DNA of 11,142 bases from Bacillota bacterium (GTDB lineage: Bacteria; Bacillota; Bacilli; ZCTH02-B2): assembly GCA_017577895.1 (NCBI GenBank), contig PKQY01000053.1, forward strand, positions 1 to 11,142, written 5' to 3'. Under the pieces are notes generated by a model. It was not told where the DNA came from. It saw nothing but the letters and a program-made list of their open reading frames with translations, and made no database searches. Made by a program: the position numbers and the translations under genes. This document shows, piece by piece, positions 1 to 6,539 of this stretch (position 1 is the stretch's first letter; the number at the start of each line of letters is the position of its first letter).

Positions 1-160
1 GGGCCTGCCCGCCCGGCTCCCAATAGGCGGCCAAGTATTCCCGGACGTCTTCCAGACGGTACCCTTTATGCTGGATGCCGGCCATTTTCAGCCGTTTGGC
101 TGCGGCCATCGCATGGTGGTGATGGTGTGACAGCGGTTGAAGTCCTGGATGGCGTTTCAC
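1..160 (-). CDS. Hemerythrin HHE-domain protein, N-terminal part (runs off the left edge)
   Basis: The first 53 codons are present; the rest lies outside the window. The GTG start at 160-158 follows a strong GGGAGGG ribosome binding site about six bases upstream. The peptide begins VKRHPGLQPLSHHHHHAM and continues with a basic amphipathic helix (AAAKRLKMAG) and an EDVREYLAAYWEPGG segment. An N-terminal RHPxLQPLSxxHHHAL helix is typical of bacterial hemerythrin-like (HHE) proteins, which bind a non-haem di-iron centre through His and carboxylate ligands and act in oxygen, NO or peroxide sensing, or in iron handling. The later iron ligands cannot be seen, so the exact role is open. The gene is divergent from the manganese catalase, which fits a redox or oxidative-stress setting. 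The family call rests on this short stretch alone. Confidence 0.72.
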   Translation of the reverse strand, partial: MKRHPGLQPLSHHHHHAMAAAKRLKMAGIQHKGYRLEDVREYLAAYWEPGGQA

Positions 161-182
161 GAAGTTCCCTCCCGTCCACTCG

Positions 183-235
183 GCATACATCACAACTAGC
201 ATAGCATACGAGGCGTGACTTCAGCATATCACAAC
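183..235. repeat. Clustered GCATA and TCACAAC short repeats in the divergent promoter region
   Basis: GCATA occurs four times in 46 bp (183-187, 199-203, 204-208, 224-228). TCACAAC occurs twice (190-196 and 229-235), 39 bp apart, which is close to four helical turns. Together they give an imperfect direct repeat of the form GCATA-TCACAAC. It may be a regulator binding array for the hemerythrin-like gene, or chance. No named regulator motif is recognised beyond TGTGA-like half sites. Confidence 0.4.
203..232 (-). promoter_or_regulatory. Possible promoter of the hemerythrin-like gene
   Basis: On the minus strand GTGATA (232-227) lies 18 bases before TATGCT (208-203), each matching 4 of 6 consensus bases. 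Such a weak core promoter would fit activator dependence. Its predicted start near 196 would put the palindrome at 250-265 about 61 bases upstream. A second overlapping TATGCT sits at 203-198, so the exact -10 is uncertain. Confidence 0.3.
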
Positions 236-249
236 CAATGGAGGCGTGC

Positions 250-265
250 CGTGACGAACGTCACA
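250..265. promoter_or_regulatory. Crp/Fnr-like palindromic operator candidate
   Basis: The 16-bp sequence CGTGACGAACGTCACA contains a perfect 6+6 inverted repeat (GTGACG-AA-CGTCAC). It matches the Crp/Fnr-family pattern TGTGA-N6-TCACA at nine of the ten fixed bases. It sits between the divergent hemerythrin-like and manganese catalase genes, about 61 bp upstream of a possible start for the former and about 114 bp upstream of that for the latter. An Fnr/Crp-type redox regulator is a reasonable inference, but the protein is not in the window. Confidence 0.5.
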
Positions 266-320
266 GTCCGGGTAGGGCACGTCCTAAGGATAAAAAATTC
301 GATCAAAAAACAATAATGAA

Positions 321-333
321 CAAATTAAATTTG
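321..333. promoter_or_regulatory. AT-rich 13-bp inverted repeat just upstream of the catalase -35 box
   Basis: CAAATT-A-AATTTG is a perfect inverted repeat around one central base, ending three bases before the -35 box at 337. It lies in a strongly AT-rich stretch (about 290-395) that contrasts with the GC-rich surroundings. It could be an operator or an UP-element for RNA polymerase. It does not fit the PerR box consensus. Confidence 0.35.
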
Positions 334-336
334 ATA

Positions 337-365
337 TTGACATAAAATGAGTAGCAGATTAAAAT
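337..365 (+). promoter_or_regulatory. Sigma-A promoter of the manganese catalase gene
   Basis: A perfect TTGACA (337-342) is separated by 17 bases from TAAAAT (360-365), which matches 5 of 6 bases of the -10 consensus. The predicted start near 372 leaves a leader of about 38 nt before the AAGGGGG ribosome binding site (397-403). The upstream AT-rich tract could strengthen it. Confidence 0.8.
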
Positions 366-409
366 AACTTTGGAAGTGAAATTATTATATTTTCGCAAGG
401 GGGATTGAC

Positions 410-1309
410 ATGTTTAAACGGATTAACCGTCTGCCGATTCAGTTGCCGAAGCCGGAACATCCCGATCCGAATGCGGCTGCTGCCGTGCAAGAACTGTTGG
501 GTGGACGCTTTGGCGAGATGTCGACACTGAACAACTACATGTTTCAATCGTTTGCCTTCCGCAACAAAGAAAAGCTGAAACCGTACTATCACTTGGTCGC
601 CAGCATCACTGCAGAAGAAGTCGGCCACGTCGAATTGGTGGCCAACACCATCAACTTGATGCTGACCGGTTCTACGCAGCCGGCGGATCCGGATGCGACC
701 CCGCTGCTCAACGGCGTTGACAAACGAAATTCGTACCATTTCATCGACACGGCCCTGACCGCGAAACCGTGGGATTCCATGGGGAAAGCCTGGACGGGGG
801 ACTACGTATTCAACAGCGGAAACCTTTTGTTGGACTTGTTGCATAACTTCTTCCTCGAAATCGGGGCCCGCACCCACAAAATGCGCGTCTACGAAATGAC
901 GGACAACCCCATTGCGCGAGAAATGATCGGGTACTTACTGGTCCGCGGCGGCGTTCATACGATGGCCTACGCCAAAGCCATCGAAACTATCACCGGCATC
1001 GACTTGACGAAGATGTTGCCGGTGCCGAACCTCGACAACTCCAAGTTTGACGTGGCCCGCAAATACGAAGAACAAGGTTGGCACCGCCGGTTGTACACGT
1101 TCAGCGATTCCGATTACGAGGAAATTGCCTTGATCTGGAAAGGCAAACATCCGCAAGACGGTTCGCAACTGGAGGTCATTCAAGGCGCGCCCGAAGGCTA
1201 TCCGGTGCCCGATTTGCCGGCCATTGACGAAGAGTTTGCGCCGGGCATTTCGGGAGAAGACTTTGCCGTCATTTTCCAACGGCTCAAACAAGCGGCCAAC
1301 ATCGAATAA
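410..1309 (+). CDS. Manganese (non-haem) catalase
   Basis: This 299-residue protein dismutates hydrogen peroxide to water and oxygen at a di-manganese centre. The length matches characterised family members (about 266-302 residues). All five expected metal ligands are visible: E36 (in GEMSTLNNY), E70 and H73 (in AEEVGHVEL), E150 (in FLEIGARTH) and H183 (in GGVHTMAYAKAIE). The fold is an N-terminal four-helix ferritin-like bundle followed by a C-terminal extension (residues about 200-299). The ATG has a good ribosome binding site (AAGGGGG, six bases away). There is no signal peptide, so it should be cytosolic. It is transcribed alone, with its own promoter (337-365) and terminator (1332-1362). 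The related B. subtilis protein is YdbD, and the shorter spore-coat CotJC belongs to the same superfamily; full length argues against CotJC. The neighbouring tlp gene leaves a sporulation link possible, but the promoter is of vegetative type. Confidence 0.95.
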   Translation: MFKRINRLPIQLPKPEHPDPNAAAAVQELLGGRFGEMSTLNNYMFQSFAFRNKEKLKPYYHLVASITAEEVGHVELVANTINLMLTGSTQPADPDATPLLNGVDKRNSYHFIDTALTAKPWDSMGKAWTGDYVFNSGNLLLDLLHNFFLEIGARTHKMRVYEMTDNPIAREMIGYLLVRGGVHTMAYAKAIETITGIDLTKMLPVPNLDNSKFDVARKYEEQGWHRRLYTFSDSDYEEIALIWKGKHPQDGSQLEVIQGAPEGYPVPDLPAIDEEFAPGISGEDFAVIFQRLKQAANIE

Positions 1310-1331
1310 GGCGTCATCCGTTGAGTTCCAA

Positions 1332-1362
1332 GCCGCCGGCTTGTTGCCGGCGGCATTTTTTT
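1332..1362 (+). terminator. Rho-independent terminator of the manganese catalase gene
   Basis: A perfect 9-bp GC stem (GCCGCCGGC 1332-1340 with GCCGGCGGC 1346-1354) encloses the loop TTGTT. It is followed by one A and a run of seven T. It lies 22 bases after the catalase stop codon. Confidence 0.93.
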
Positions 1363-1370
1363 GTTTCCGC

Positions 1371-1400
1371 GGATAAGCGGCGCCCTCGGCCCACATACTA
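1371..1400 (+). promoter_or_regulatory. Sigma-G (forespore) promoter of tlp
   Basis: GGATA (1371-1375) and CATACTA (1394-1400) are separated by exactly 18 bases. The B. subtilis sigma-G pattern is GHATR-N18-CATWHTA, so only one base in the -35 element deviates and the -10 is a perfect match. In B. subtilis tlp is a sigma-G gene. The predicted start is near 1407. Confidence 0.7.
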
Positions 1401-1429
1401 ATCTCAGTTGACGGCAAGGAGGATGAAAC

Positions 1430-1624
1430 ATGTCCAAGGACAACGTGCAAAAGATGAAAGAACACATCGAGAACACCCGGGAGCGCATCGAGTCTTCCAT
1501 CAACTATATGGAAGACAACAACGTGTCCGGGGAACAGCGGCGGTTGATGGAAGCGAAAAACGAACGGCGTCAAGAAGCCATTGAGCGGTGGGAAGAAGAA
1601 ATCGAGGAAGAAATTCAGGGGTAA
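1430..1624 (+). CDS. tlp: Small acid-soluble spore protein Tlp
   Basis: This 64-residue, highly charged, helix-rich protein matches the Tlp family of minor spore-core proteins made in the forespore. Recognisable blocks are DNVQKMKEHIENTRERIE near the N-terminus (Tlp: DNVEKLQDMVQNTIENIE), KNERRQEAIE near residue 44 (Tlp: KNERRxESIE) and the acidic tail. Despite the historic name (thioredoxin-like), there is no CxxC motif and no cysteine. The ribosome binding site AAGGAGG (1416-1422) stands seven bases before ATG. The gene is monocistronic, between a sigma-G type promoter and its own terminator. It is slightly shorter than the B. subtilis protein because the N-terminal QNQYQQPNP-like extension is missing. 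The specific role of Tlp in spores is poorly defined. Confidence 0.88.
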   Translation: MSKDNVQKMKEHIENTRERIESSINYMEDNNVSGEQRRLMEAKNERRQEAIERWEEEIEEEIQG

Positions 1625-1634
1625 GGAGTCAGCG

Positions 1635-1673
1635 AGAGGCAGCTCCGGCAAGCGCGGAGCAGCCTCTTTTTTT
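1635..1673 (+). terminator. Rho-independent terminator of tlp
   Basis: The stem is GAGGC-A-GCTCCG (1636-1647) with CGGAGC-A-GCCTC (1655-1666), with a central A-A mismatch and a 7-nt loop. A flanking A-T pair (1635/1667) adjoins a T run at 1667-1673. It starts ten bases after the tlp stop codon. Confidence 0.9.
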
Positions 1674-1693
1674 GCCCGAATCCCGTTCTTCAC

Positions 1694-1723
1694 TTGACGG
1701 AAGGATCAGGGAAAGCGAATAAT
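1694..1723 (+). promoter_or_regulatory. Sigma-A promoter of the gatCAB-cobQ operon
   Basis: TTGACG (1694-1699) and AATAAT (1718-1723) each match 5 of 6 consensus bases and are spaced by 18. It lies directly after the tlp terminator and before gatC. A start near 1730 gives a leader of about 47 nt. No riboswitch or attenuator is visible in that leader. Confidence 0.7.
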
Positions 1724-1776
1724 AAAAGGCGAGTGACTAGCTGTCCATGTTGTGGCGAAAGGGGGAACCAACACCG

Positions 1777-2070
1777 ATGAGCCAAATTTCACGGGAGCAA
1801 GTGCAACACGTGGCCCACTTGGCCCGGTTGACGTTGACTCCGGAAGAAGAAGAGCGGATGACCCGCGATTTGAACAAAATCTTGATGTTTTTTCAGAAGC
1901 TGAACCAATTGGATACCGACGACGTCCCTCCCACCAGCCACGTTTTGGAATTGACCAACGTCATGCGGGATGACGTCAAACGGCCTTCCTGGCCGCTGGA
2001 AGAAGTGCTGAAAAACGCTCCCGACGAAGAAAACGGGATGTTCCGGGTTCCTGCCGTCATTGAAGAATAG
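1777..2070 (+). CDS. gatC: Asp-tRNA(Asn)/Glu-tRNA(Gln) amidotransferase subunit C
   Basis: GatC is the small non-catalytic subunit that wraps around GatA and GatB and stabilises the amidotransferase making Gln-tRNA(Gln) (and, in some bacteria, Asn-tRNA(Asn)) from mischarged precursors. The 97-residue product has the family pattern: an N-terminal helix VQHVAHLARLTLTPEEEERM, a second helix around DLNKILMFFQKLNQLDTDDVPPT, and a C-terminal R-DDV-stretch ending in GMFRVPAVIEE. The start at 1777 is chosen because it gives the usual MSxISREQV N-terminus and follows AAAGGGGGAA (1758-1767). An in-frame ATG at 1747 has no ribosome binding site. It is the first gene of the operon; its TAG stop overlaps the gatA ribosome binding site. 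Confidence 0.95.
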   Translation: MSQISREQVQHVAHLARLTLTPEEEERMTRDLNKILMFFQKLNQLDTDDVPPTSHVLELTNVMRDDVKRPSWPLEEVLKNAPDEENGMFRVPAVIEE

Positions 2071-2081
2071 GAGGTTTGAAA

Positions 2082-3539
2082 ATGTCATTGTTGGAAAAGC
2101 GACTGGCGGAGATCCACCAAGATTTGCGCAAGAAGGAATATACCGTTTCGGATCTGGTCCGGGAGTCGCGCCGCCGGATTGACGCCGTCGACGGCAAAAT
2201 TAAAGCGTTCTTGCGGTTGAACGATGGAGCCGAGGAACAGGCGAAACAATTGGACGAACAGTTGGCCCGACAAGGGGCGGACAACGTGCTGTTCGGGATT
2301 CCCATGGGCGTCAAGGACAACATCGTCACCAAAGGCATCGTCACCACGTGCGCCAGCAAGATTTTGGCCAATTACGAGCCCATTTACGATGCCACGGTGA
2401 TCGAACGCTTGTCTTCGGCCCAGGCCGTCTTGATGGGCAAGTTGAACATGGACGAATTCGCCATGGGTTCTTCGACCGAAACGTCTGCCTTTCAACTTAC
2501 ATACAATCCTTGGAATTTGGAGTACGTACCAGGGGGGTCCAGCGGCGGTTCGGCGGCGGCGGTGGCGGCCGGGGAAGTCGTCTTTTCCCTCGGTTCGGAC
2601 ACCGGCGGTTCCATTCGGCAACCGGCTGCCTATTGCGGCGTCGTCGGGTTAAAACCGACCTACGGTCTCGTCTCCCGGTTTGGACTGGTGGCGTATGCGT
2701 CTTCCTTGGATCAAATTGGGCCACTGACGAGAACCGTGGAAGATGCGGCTTACGTGCTGCAAGCCATTGCCGGCCATGACCCGATGGATTCCACGTCGGC
2801 CAACGTGGACATTCCCGATTACGTGGCGGCCTTGACCGGCGATATTAAGGGATTGCGCATCGGCGTGCCGAAACAATATTTCGGGGAAGGCGTCGATGAG
2901 GAAGTAAAGGCCCGCATTCAGGAAGCCTTGCGGGTGTTGGAAGGGTTGGGCGCCCACGTGGAAGAAGTGGATCTGCCCCATTCCGAATATGCCGTGGCCA
3001 CGTATTACATCGTCAGCTGCGCGGAAGCGTCATCCAACTTGGCCCGCTTCGACGGCGTGCGGTACGGTTTCCGGGCCAGCGATGTGGAAAACGTGCTGGA
3101 CATGTACAAACAAACCCGCAGTCAAGGTTTCGGCGAAGAAGTGAAACGGCGCATCATGCTCGGGACGTATTCGCTGAGCTCCGGCTATTACGATGCGTAT
3201 TATTTGAAAGCGCAAAAGGTCCGGACCTTGATTCGCCGCGACTTTGAAAACGTGTTTGAAAATCATGACGTGATCATCGGACCGACGACGCCGACGACGG
3301 CGTTTAAAATGGGCGAAAAAACCGACGATCCGTTGACCATGTATTTGAACGACATTTTGACCATTCCGGTCAATTTGGCCGGCTTGCCCGCCATCAGCGT
3401 GCCGGCGGGGTTTGCTTCCAACGGTTTGCCCGTAGGGATGCAAATCATCGGCAAAGCGTTCGACGAATCCACCGTGTTGCGGGTGGCCCACGCGTTCGAG
3501 CAGCACACGGATCACCATCGGAAGCGTCCGGCACTATGA
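2082..3539 (+). CDS. gatA: Asp-tRNA(Asn)/Glu-tRNA(Gln) amidotransferase subunit A (amidase signature enzyme)
   Basis: GatA hydrolyses glutamine and passes the ammonia to GatB. The 485-residue protein is an amidase-signature enzyme with the complete Lys-cisSer-Ser triad: K78 (in PMGVKDN), S153 (first serine of GGSSGGS) and S177 (in SDTGGSIRQP). The 24-residue spacing between the two serines is the family value. The conserved tail HHRKRPAL is also present. The ATG at 2082 is preferred over the TTG at 2076 because it lies seven bases after a perfect AGGAGG (2069-2074); with TTG the spacing would be one base. Eleven bases separate it from gatC and 15 from gatB, so the subunits are co-translated from one mRNA. 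Confidence 0.97.
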   Translation: MSLLEKRLAEIHQDLRKKEYTVSDLVRESRRRIDAVDGKIKAFLRLNDGAEEQAKQLDEQLARQGADNVLFGIPMGVKDNIVTKGIVTTCASKILANYEPIYDATVIERLSSAQAVLMGKLNMDEFAMGSSTETSAFQLTYNPWNLEYVPGGSSGGSAAAVAAGEVVFSLGSDTGGSIRQPAAYCGVVGLKPTYGLVSRFGLVAYASSLDQIGPLTRTVEDAAYVLQAIAGHDPMDSTSANVDIPDYVAALTGDIKGLRIGVPKQYFGEGVDEEVKARIQEALRVLEGLGAHVEEVDLPHSEYAVATYYIVSCAEASSNLARFDGVRYGFRASDVENVLDMYKQTRSQGFGEEVKRRIMLGTYSLSSGYYDAYYLKAQKVRTLIRRDFENVFENHDVIIGPTTPTTAFKMGEKTDDPLTMYLNDILTIPVNLAGLPAISVPAGFASNGLPVGMQIIGKAFDESTVLRVAHAFEQHTDHHRKRPAL

Positions 3540-3554
3540 GAAAGGGGATTGTCC

Positions 3555-4985
3555 ATGAGGTATGAAACGGTAATCGGACTTGAGGTGCACGTGGAACTGT
3601 CCACCGAGACGAAGATTTTCTGCAGCTGCTCCACCGAGTTTGGCGCGCCGCCCAATACGAACACGTGTCCCATTTGTTTAGGCCATCCCGGCGTGTTGCC
3701 CGTGTTGAACCGGCGGGCAGTGGAGTACGCCATGAAGGCGGCGCTGGCGCTGAACTGTGAAATCGCCGAGTACACCAAGTTCGACCGAAAAAACTACTTT
3801 TACCCCGATTTGCCCAAGGCGTACCAAATCAGCCAATACGATCAGCCCATCGGCCGCAACGGCTGGGTGGAAATTGAAGTCAACGGACAGAAAAAGCGCA
3901 TCGGCATCCACCGGATCCACTTGGAAGAAGACGCGGGGAAATCCAACCACTTGGAAGGCGGGTTTGCCACCCTGGTGGATTTCAACCGGGTCGGCGTACC
4001 GTTGATCGAAATCGTGACCGAGCCGGACATCCGTTCGCCGGAAGAGGCGCGGCTGTTCTTGGAAAAACTCCGTTCCATTTTGTTGTACACCGAAGTGTCC
4101 GACGTGAAAATGGAAGAAGGATCGCTGCGCTGTGACGCCAACATCTCCCTCCGTCCCGTGGGGCAGACGACCTTCGGCACCAAGACCGAATTGAAAAACA
4201 TGAACACATTCTCCGGGGTGCAGCGGGCGCTGGAGTACGAAGAAAAACGGCAGGCGAAGATCTTGGACGCCGGGCAAGAAGTGGTGCAAGAAACCCGGCG
4301 TTGGGACGAAAACCGGAAAGAAACCATCCCCATGCGTTCCAAAGAAGAAGCCCACGATTACCGTTACTTCCCGGACCCCGATTTGGTCGTCCTGCACATT
4401 TCCCGGGAATGGGTGGAAGATGTGCGGCGCAGCTTGCCCGAAATGCCCGATGCCCGCAAAGAGCGGTACGTGCGGGAATACGGTTTGCCGGAATACGACG
4501 CGGGAGTGCTCACCGCCTCCAAGAAGTTGGCCGACTATTTTGAGGCCGCCGTCGCCACCGGGGCTGAGCCGAAAAGCGTGTCCAACTGGGTGATGGTGGA
4601 ACTGTTGGGGTACATGAACAAACACAACCTCGAGATCGAGCAAGTGAAAATGACCCCGCAACATTTGGGAACCATGATTCAAATGATTGAAAAAGGCACC
4701 ATCAGCGGCAAAATCGCCAAGACCGTCTTTGCCGACATGTTGGAGAGCGGTAAAGACCCCGAAACGATCGTCAAAGAAAAAGGGTTGGTCCAAATCAGCG
4801 ACGAAGGGGCGCTGCGGGAAATCGTCCAGAAAGTCATCGAAAACAACCCGCAGTCGGTGTCCGATTATCTCAACGGCAAGGATCGGGCCTTGGGCTTCCT
4901 CGTCGGCCAAGTGATGAAAGAGACGAAGGGCAAAGCCAACCCGCAACTGGTCAATAAACTGTTGGTGGAAGCCCTGAAAAAATGA
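3555..4985 (+). CDS. gatB: Asp-tRNA(Asn)/Glu-tRNA(Gln) amidotransferase subunit B
   Basis: GatB activates the side-chain carboxylate of the mischarged aminoacyl-tRNA with ATP and transfers the ammonia delivered from GatA. The 476-residue protein has the cradle domain (about 1-290) with the GLEVHVEL start (H12 is a metal ligand in S. aureus GatB), the HLEEDAGKS block (E124/E125), VDFNRVGVPLIEIVTEPD, and DYRYFPDPDL. The helical and YqeY-like tRNA-binding tail (about 325-476) includes SNWVMVELLGYMN and the closing helix NPQLVNKLLVEALKK. Four cysteines (C23, C25, C38, C41; CxC and CxxC) form a possible zinc knuckle. The start at 3555 has AAAGGGG seven bases upstream. It is the third gene of the operon, 27 bp before cobQ. 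Confidence 0.97.
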   Translation: MRYETVIGLEVHVELSTETKIFCSCSTEFGAPPNTNTCPICLGHPGVLPVLNRRAVEYAMKAALALNCEIAEYTKFDRKNYFYPDLPKAYQISQYDQPIGRNGWVEIEVNGQKKRIGIHRIHLEEDAGKSNHLEGGFATLVDFNRVGVPLIEIVTEPDIRSPEEARLFLEKLRSILLYTEVSDVKMEEGSLRCDANISLRPVGQTTFGTKTELKNMNTFSGVQRALEYEEKRQAKILDAGQEVVQETRRWDENRKETIPMRSKEEAHDYRYFPDPDLVVLHISREWVEDVRRSLPEMPDARKERYVREYGLPEYDAGVLTASKKLADYFEAAVATGAEPKSVSNWVMVELLGYMNKHNLEIEQVKMTPQHLGTMIQMIEKGTISGKIAKTVFADMLESGKDPETIVKEKGLVQISDEGALREIVQKVIENNPQSVSDYLNGKDRALGFLVGQVMKETKGKANPQLVNKLLVEALKK

Positions 4986-5012
4986 GTGGCTTTTGGGCAA
5001 GGGGGAGAAGCC

Positions 5013-6509
5013 GTGAAAGCGGTCATGGTGCAAGGCACGGCGTCGGATGTAGGGAAAAGTGTTCTCTGCACGGCGCTGTGCCGTATTTTTTATGAGGACG
5101 GATACCGGGTGGCGCCGTTTAAATCGCAAAACATGGCCCTGAATTCGTACATCACCGCCGACGGGGGCGAAATCGGCCGGGCGCAAGGGGTGCAGGCGGA
5201 AGCGTGCGGCATCGAAGCGACGGTCGACATGAACCCCATCTTGTTGAAGCCAAAAGGGGACATGATGGCCGAAGTCATCGTACGGGGAAAACATTTCGCC
5301 GACGTGGATGCCGGGAAGTATGGAGAAGTGGCGGTGCACCGACTGTGGCCGGCGGTGTGTGAATCGTATAAGCGTTTAGCTGCTGAATACGATCTGATCG
5401 TCATCGAAGGGGCCGGCAGCCCGGCGGAGATCAACTTGCGCCACCGCGACATCGCCAACATGCGGGTGGCCGAGATGGCCGATGCGGCGGTGTTGCTGGT
5501 GGGCGACATCGATCGGGGCGGCGTGTTCGCTTCCCTCGTGGGGACGTTGGCGTTGCTCCCGGAACACGAACGGAGAAGGGTAAAAGGGTTTGTCATCAAC
5601 AAGTTCCGGGGCCAACGGGCCCTCTTGGAACCGGGCCTGGAATGGCTGGAAAAAGAGACCGGCGTGCCGGTGCTGGGCGTCATTCCCTACGTGGATAACC
5701 ACATTGAGGCGGAAGACTCCCTTTCCCTGTCCCGTTTGCGGCTGAAGAAGGGCGACATGACCGGTGAAACGTTGAACATTCACGTCATCGCATTGCCGCG
5801 GATGGCCGACTTTACCGACTTGGATCCGTTGTTCGACGAGCCGGGGGTGGATGTCCGCCTCGTCGCCAAGCTGTCCGATTGGGGCCATCCCGATGTCATC
5901 GTCATTCCCGGCACGCAAAATACGACGGAAGACTTGTTTTGGCTGCGAGCGAGCGGTTTGGCAGCGCGCATCGTCTCGGCCGTGGCGGCCGGGGCCCACA
6001 TTGTTGGCATCGGCGGGGGCTACCAGATGTTAGGGGAAACACTGTCGGATCCCGACGGGCTGGAGTCGGTGCATCGGGAATTGGACGGATTAGGCATTTT
6101 ACCGGTGACGACGCGCTTTGTCCCCGACAAGACGACGGTGCGGACCGAAGGATATGTGATGGACGTCCCGTTTGCCCCTGACGAATTGGTTTCGGGGTAC
6201 GAAAACCATTTTGGGCGCACGGAACGGACCGGCGGACGGCCGTTCCTCCGTTTGACTGACGGACGGCTGGACGGGGCAGTGGCCTTGGGCGGGAGAGCGT
6301 GGGGGACGTATTTACACGGCATTTTCCACAACCGCACCTTTACCCGAGCTTGGCTGAATCATATCCGGCGGGAAAAAGGGTTGACGCCGGTGGAAGGGTC
6401 CATCGTTTCCGAAGCGGAACGGCGGGAAGCCAGCTACCGGGCGTTGGCCCAGTTGGTCCGTTCCCACTTGGACATGGAGAAGCTGAGGCAAGTGATCGGG
6501 CTAAAGTGA
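5013..6509 (+). CDS. cobQ: Cobyric acid synthase (CobQ/CbiP) with the catalytic glutaminase cysteine replaced by glycine
   Basis: CobQ amidates four side chains of cobyrinic acid a,c-diamide (positions b, d, e, g) in cobalamin synthesis, using ATP and glutamine. The 498-residue protein has the N-terminal dethiobiotin-synthetase-like ATPase domain: the P-loop-like GTASDVGKS (8-16), APFKSQNMALNS (34-45), IEGAGSPAEINLRHRDIANM (131-150) and GDIDRGGVFAS (164-174). The C-terminal class I glutamine amidotransferase domain (about 252-440) ends with GTYLHGIF (H435 kept). Its nucleophile elbow reads GIGGGYQML where the family has GICGGYQML, so residue 334 is Gly (codon GGC, 6012-6014) instead of Cys. 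PGTQNT and GYENHFG also depart from the usual PG(S/T)K and GYEIHxG. The GTG start at 5013 follows AAGGGGGAG; the upstream GTG at 4986 lacks a ribosome binding site. It lies downstream of gatB, away from other cobalamin genes. It may run on external ammonia or be specialised or decaying. Confidence 0.9.
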   Translation: MKAVMVQGTASDVGKSVLCTALCRIFYEDGYRVAPFKSQNMALNSYITADGGEIGRAQGVQAEACGIEATVDMNPILLKPKGDMMAEVIVRGKHFADVDAGKYGEVAVHRLWPAVCESYKRLAAEYDLIVIEGAGSPAEINLRHRDIANMRVAEMADAAVLLVGDIDRGGVFASLVGTLALLPEHERRRVKGFVINKFRGQRALLEPGLEWLEKETGVPVLGVIPYVDNHIEAEDSLSLSRLRLKKGDMTGETLNIHVIALPRMADFTDLDPLFDEPGVDVRLVAKLSDWGHPDVIVIPGTQNTTEDLFWLRASGLAARIVSAVAAGAHIVGIGGGYQMLGETLSDPDGLESVHRELDGLGILPVTTRFVPDKTTVRTEGYVMDVPFAPDELVSGYENHFGRTERTGGRPFLRLTDGRLDGAVALGGRAWGTYLHGIFHNRTFTRAWLNHIRREKGLTPVEGSIVSEAERREASYRALAQLVRSHLDMEKLRQVIGLK

Positions 6510-6539
6510 ATGCTCAAATGAAGATGGCGCAAGGTTCCC

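Noticed and set aside
376..395. PerR or Fur box before the Mn catalase gene
   Set aside because: The AT-rich stretch matches only about half the positions of the PerR consensus TTATAATNATTATAA, which is expected by chance in AT-rich DNA.
1747..1776. Upstream ATG start for gatC
   Set aside because: There is no ribosome binding site before it, and the extra residues (LWRKGEPTP) are encoded by the Shine-Dalgarno region of the true start at 1777.
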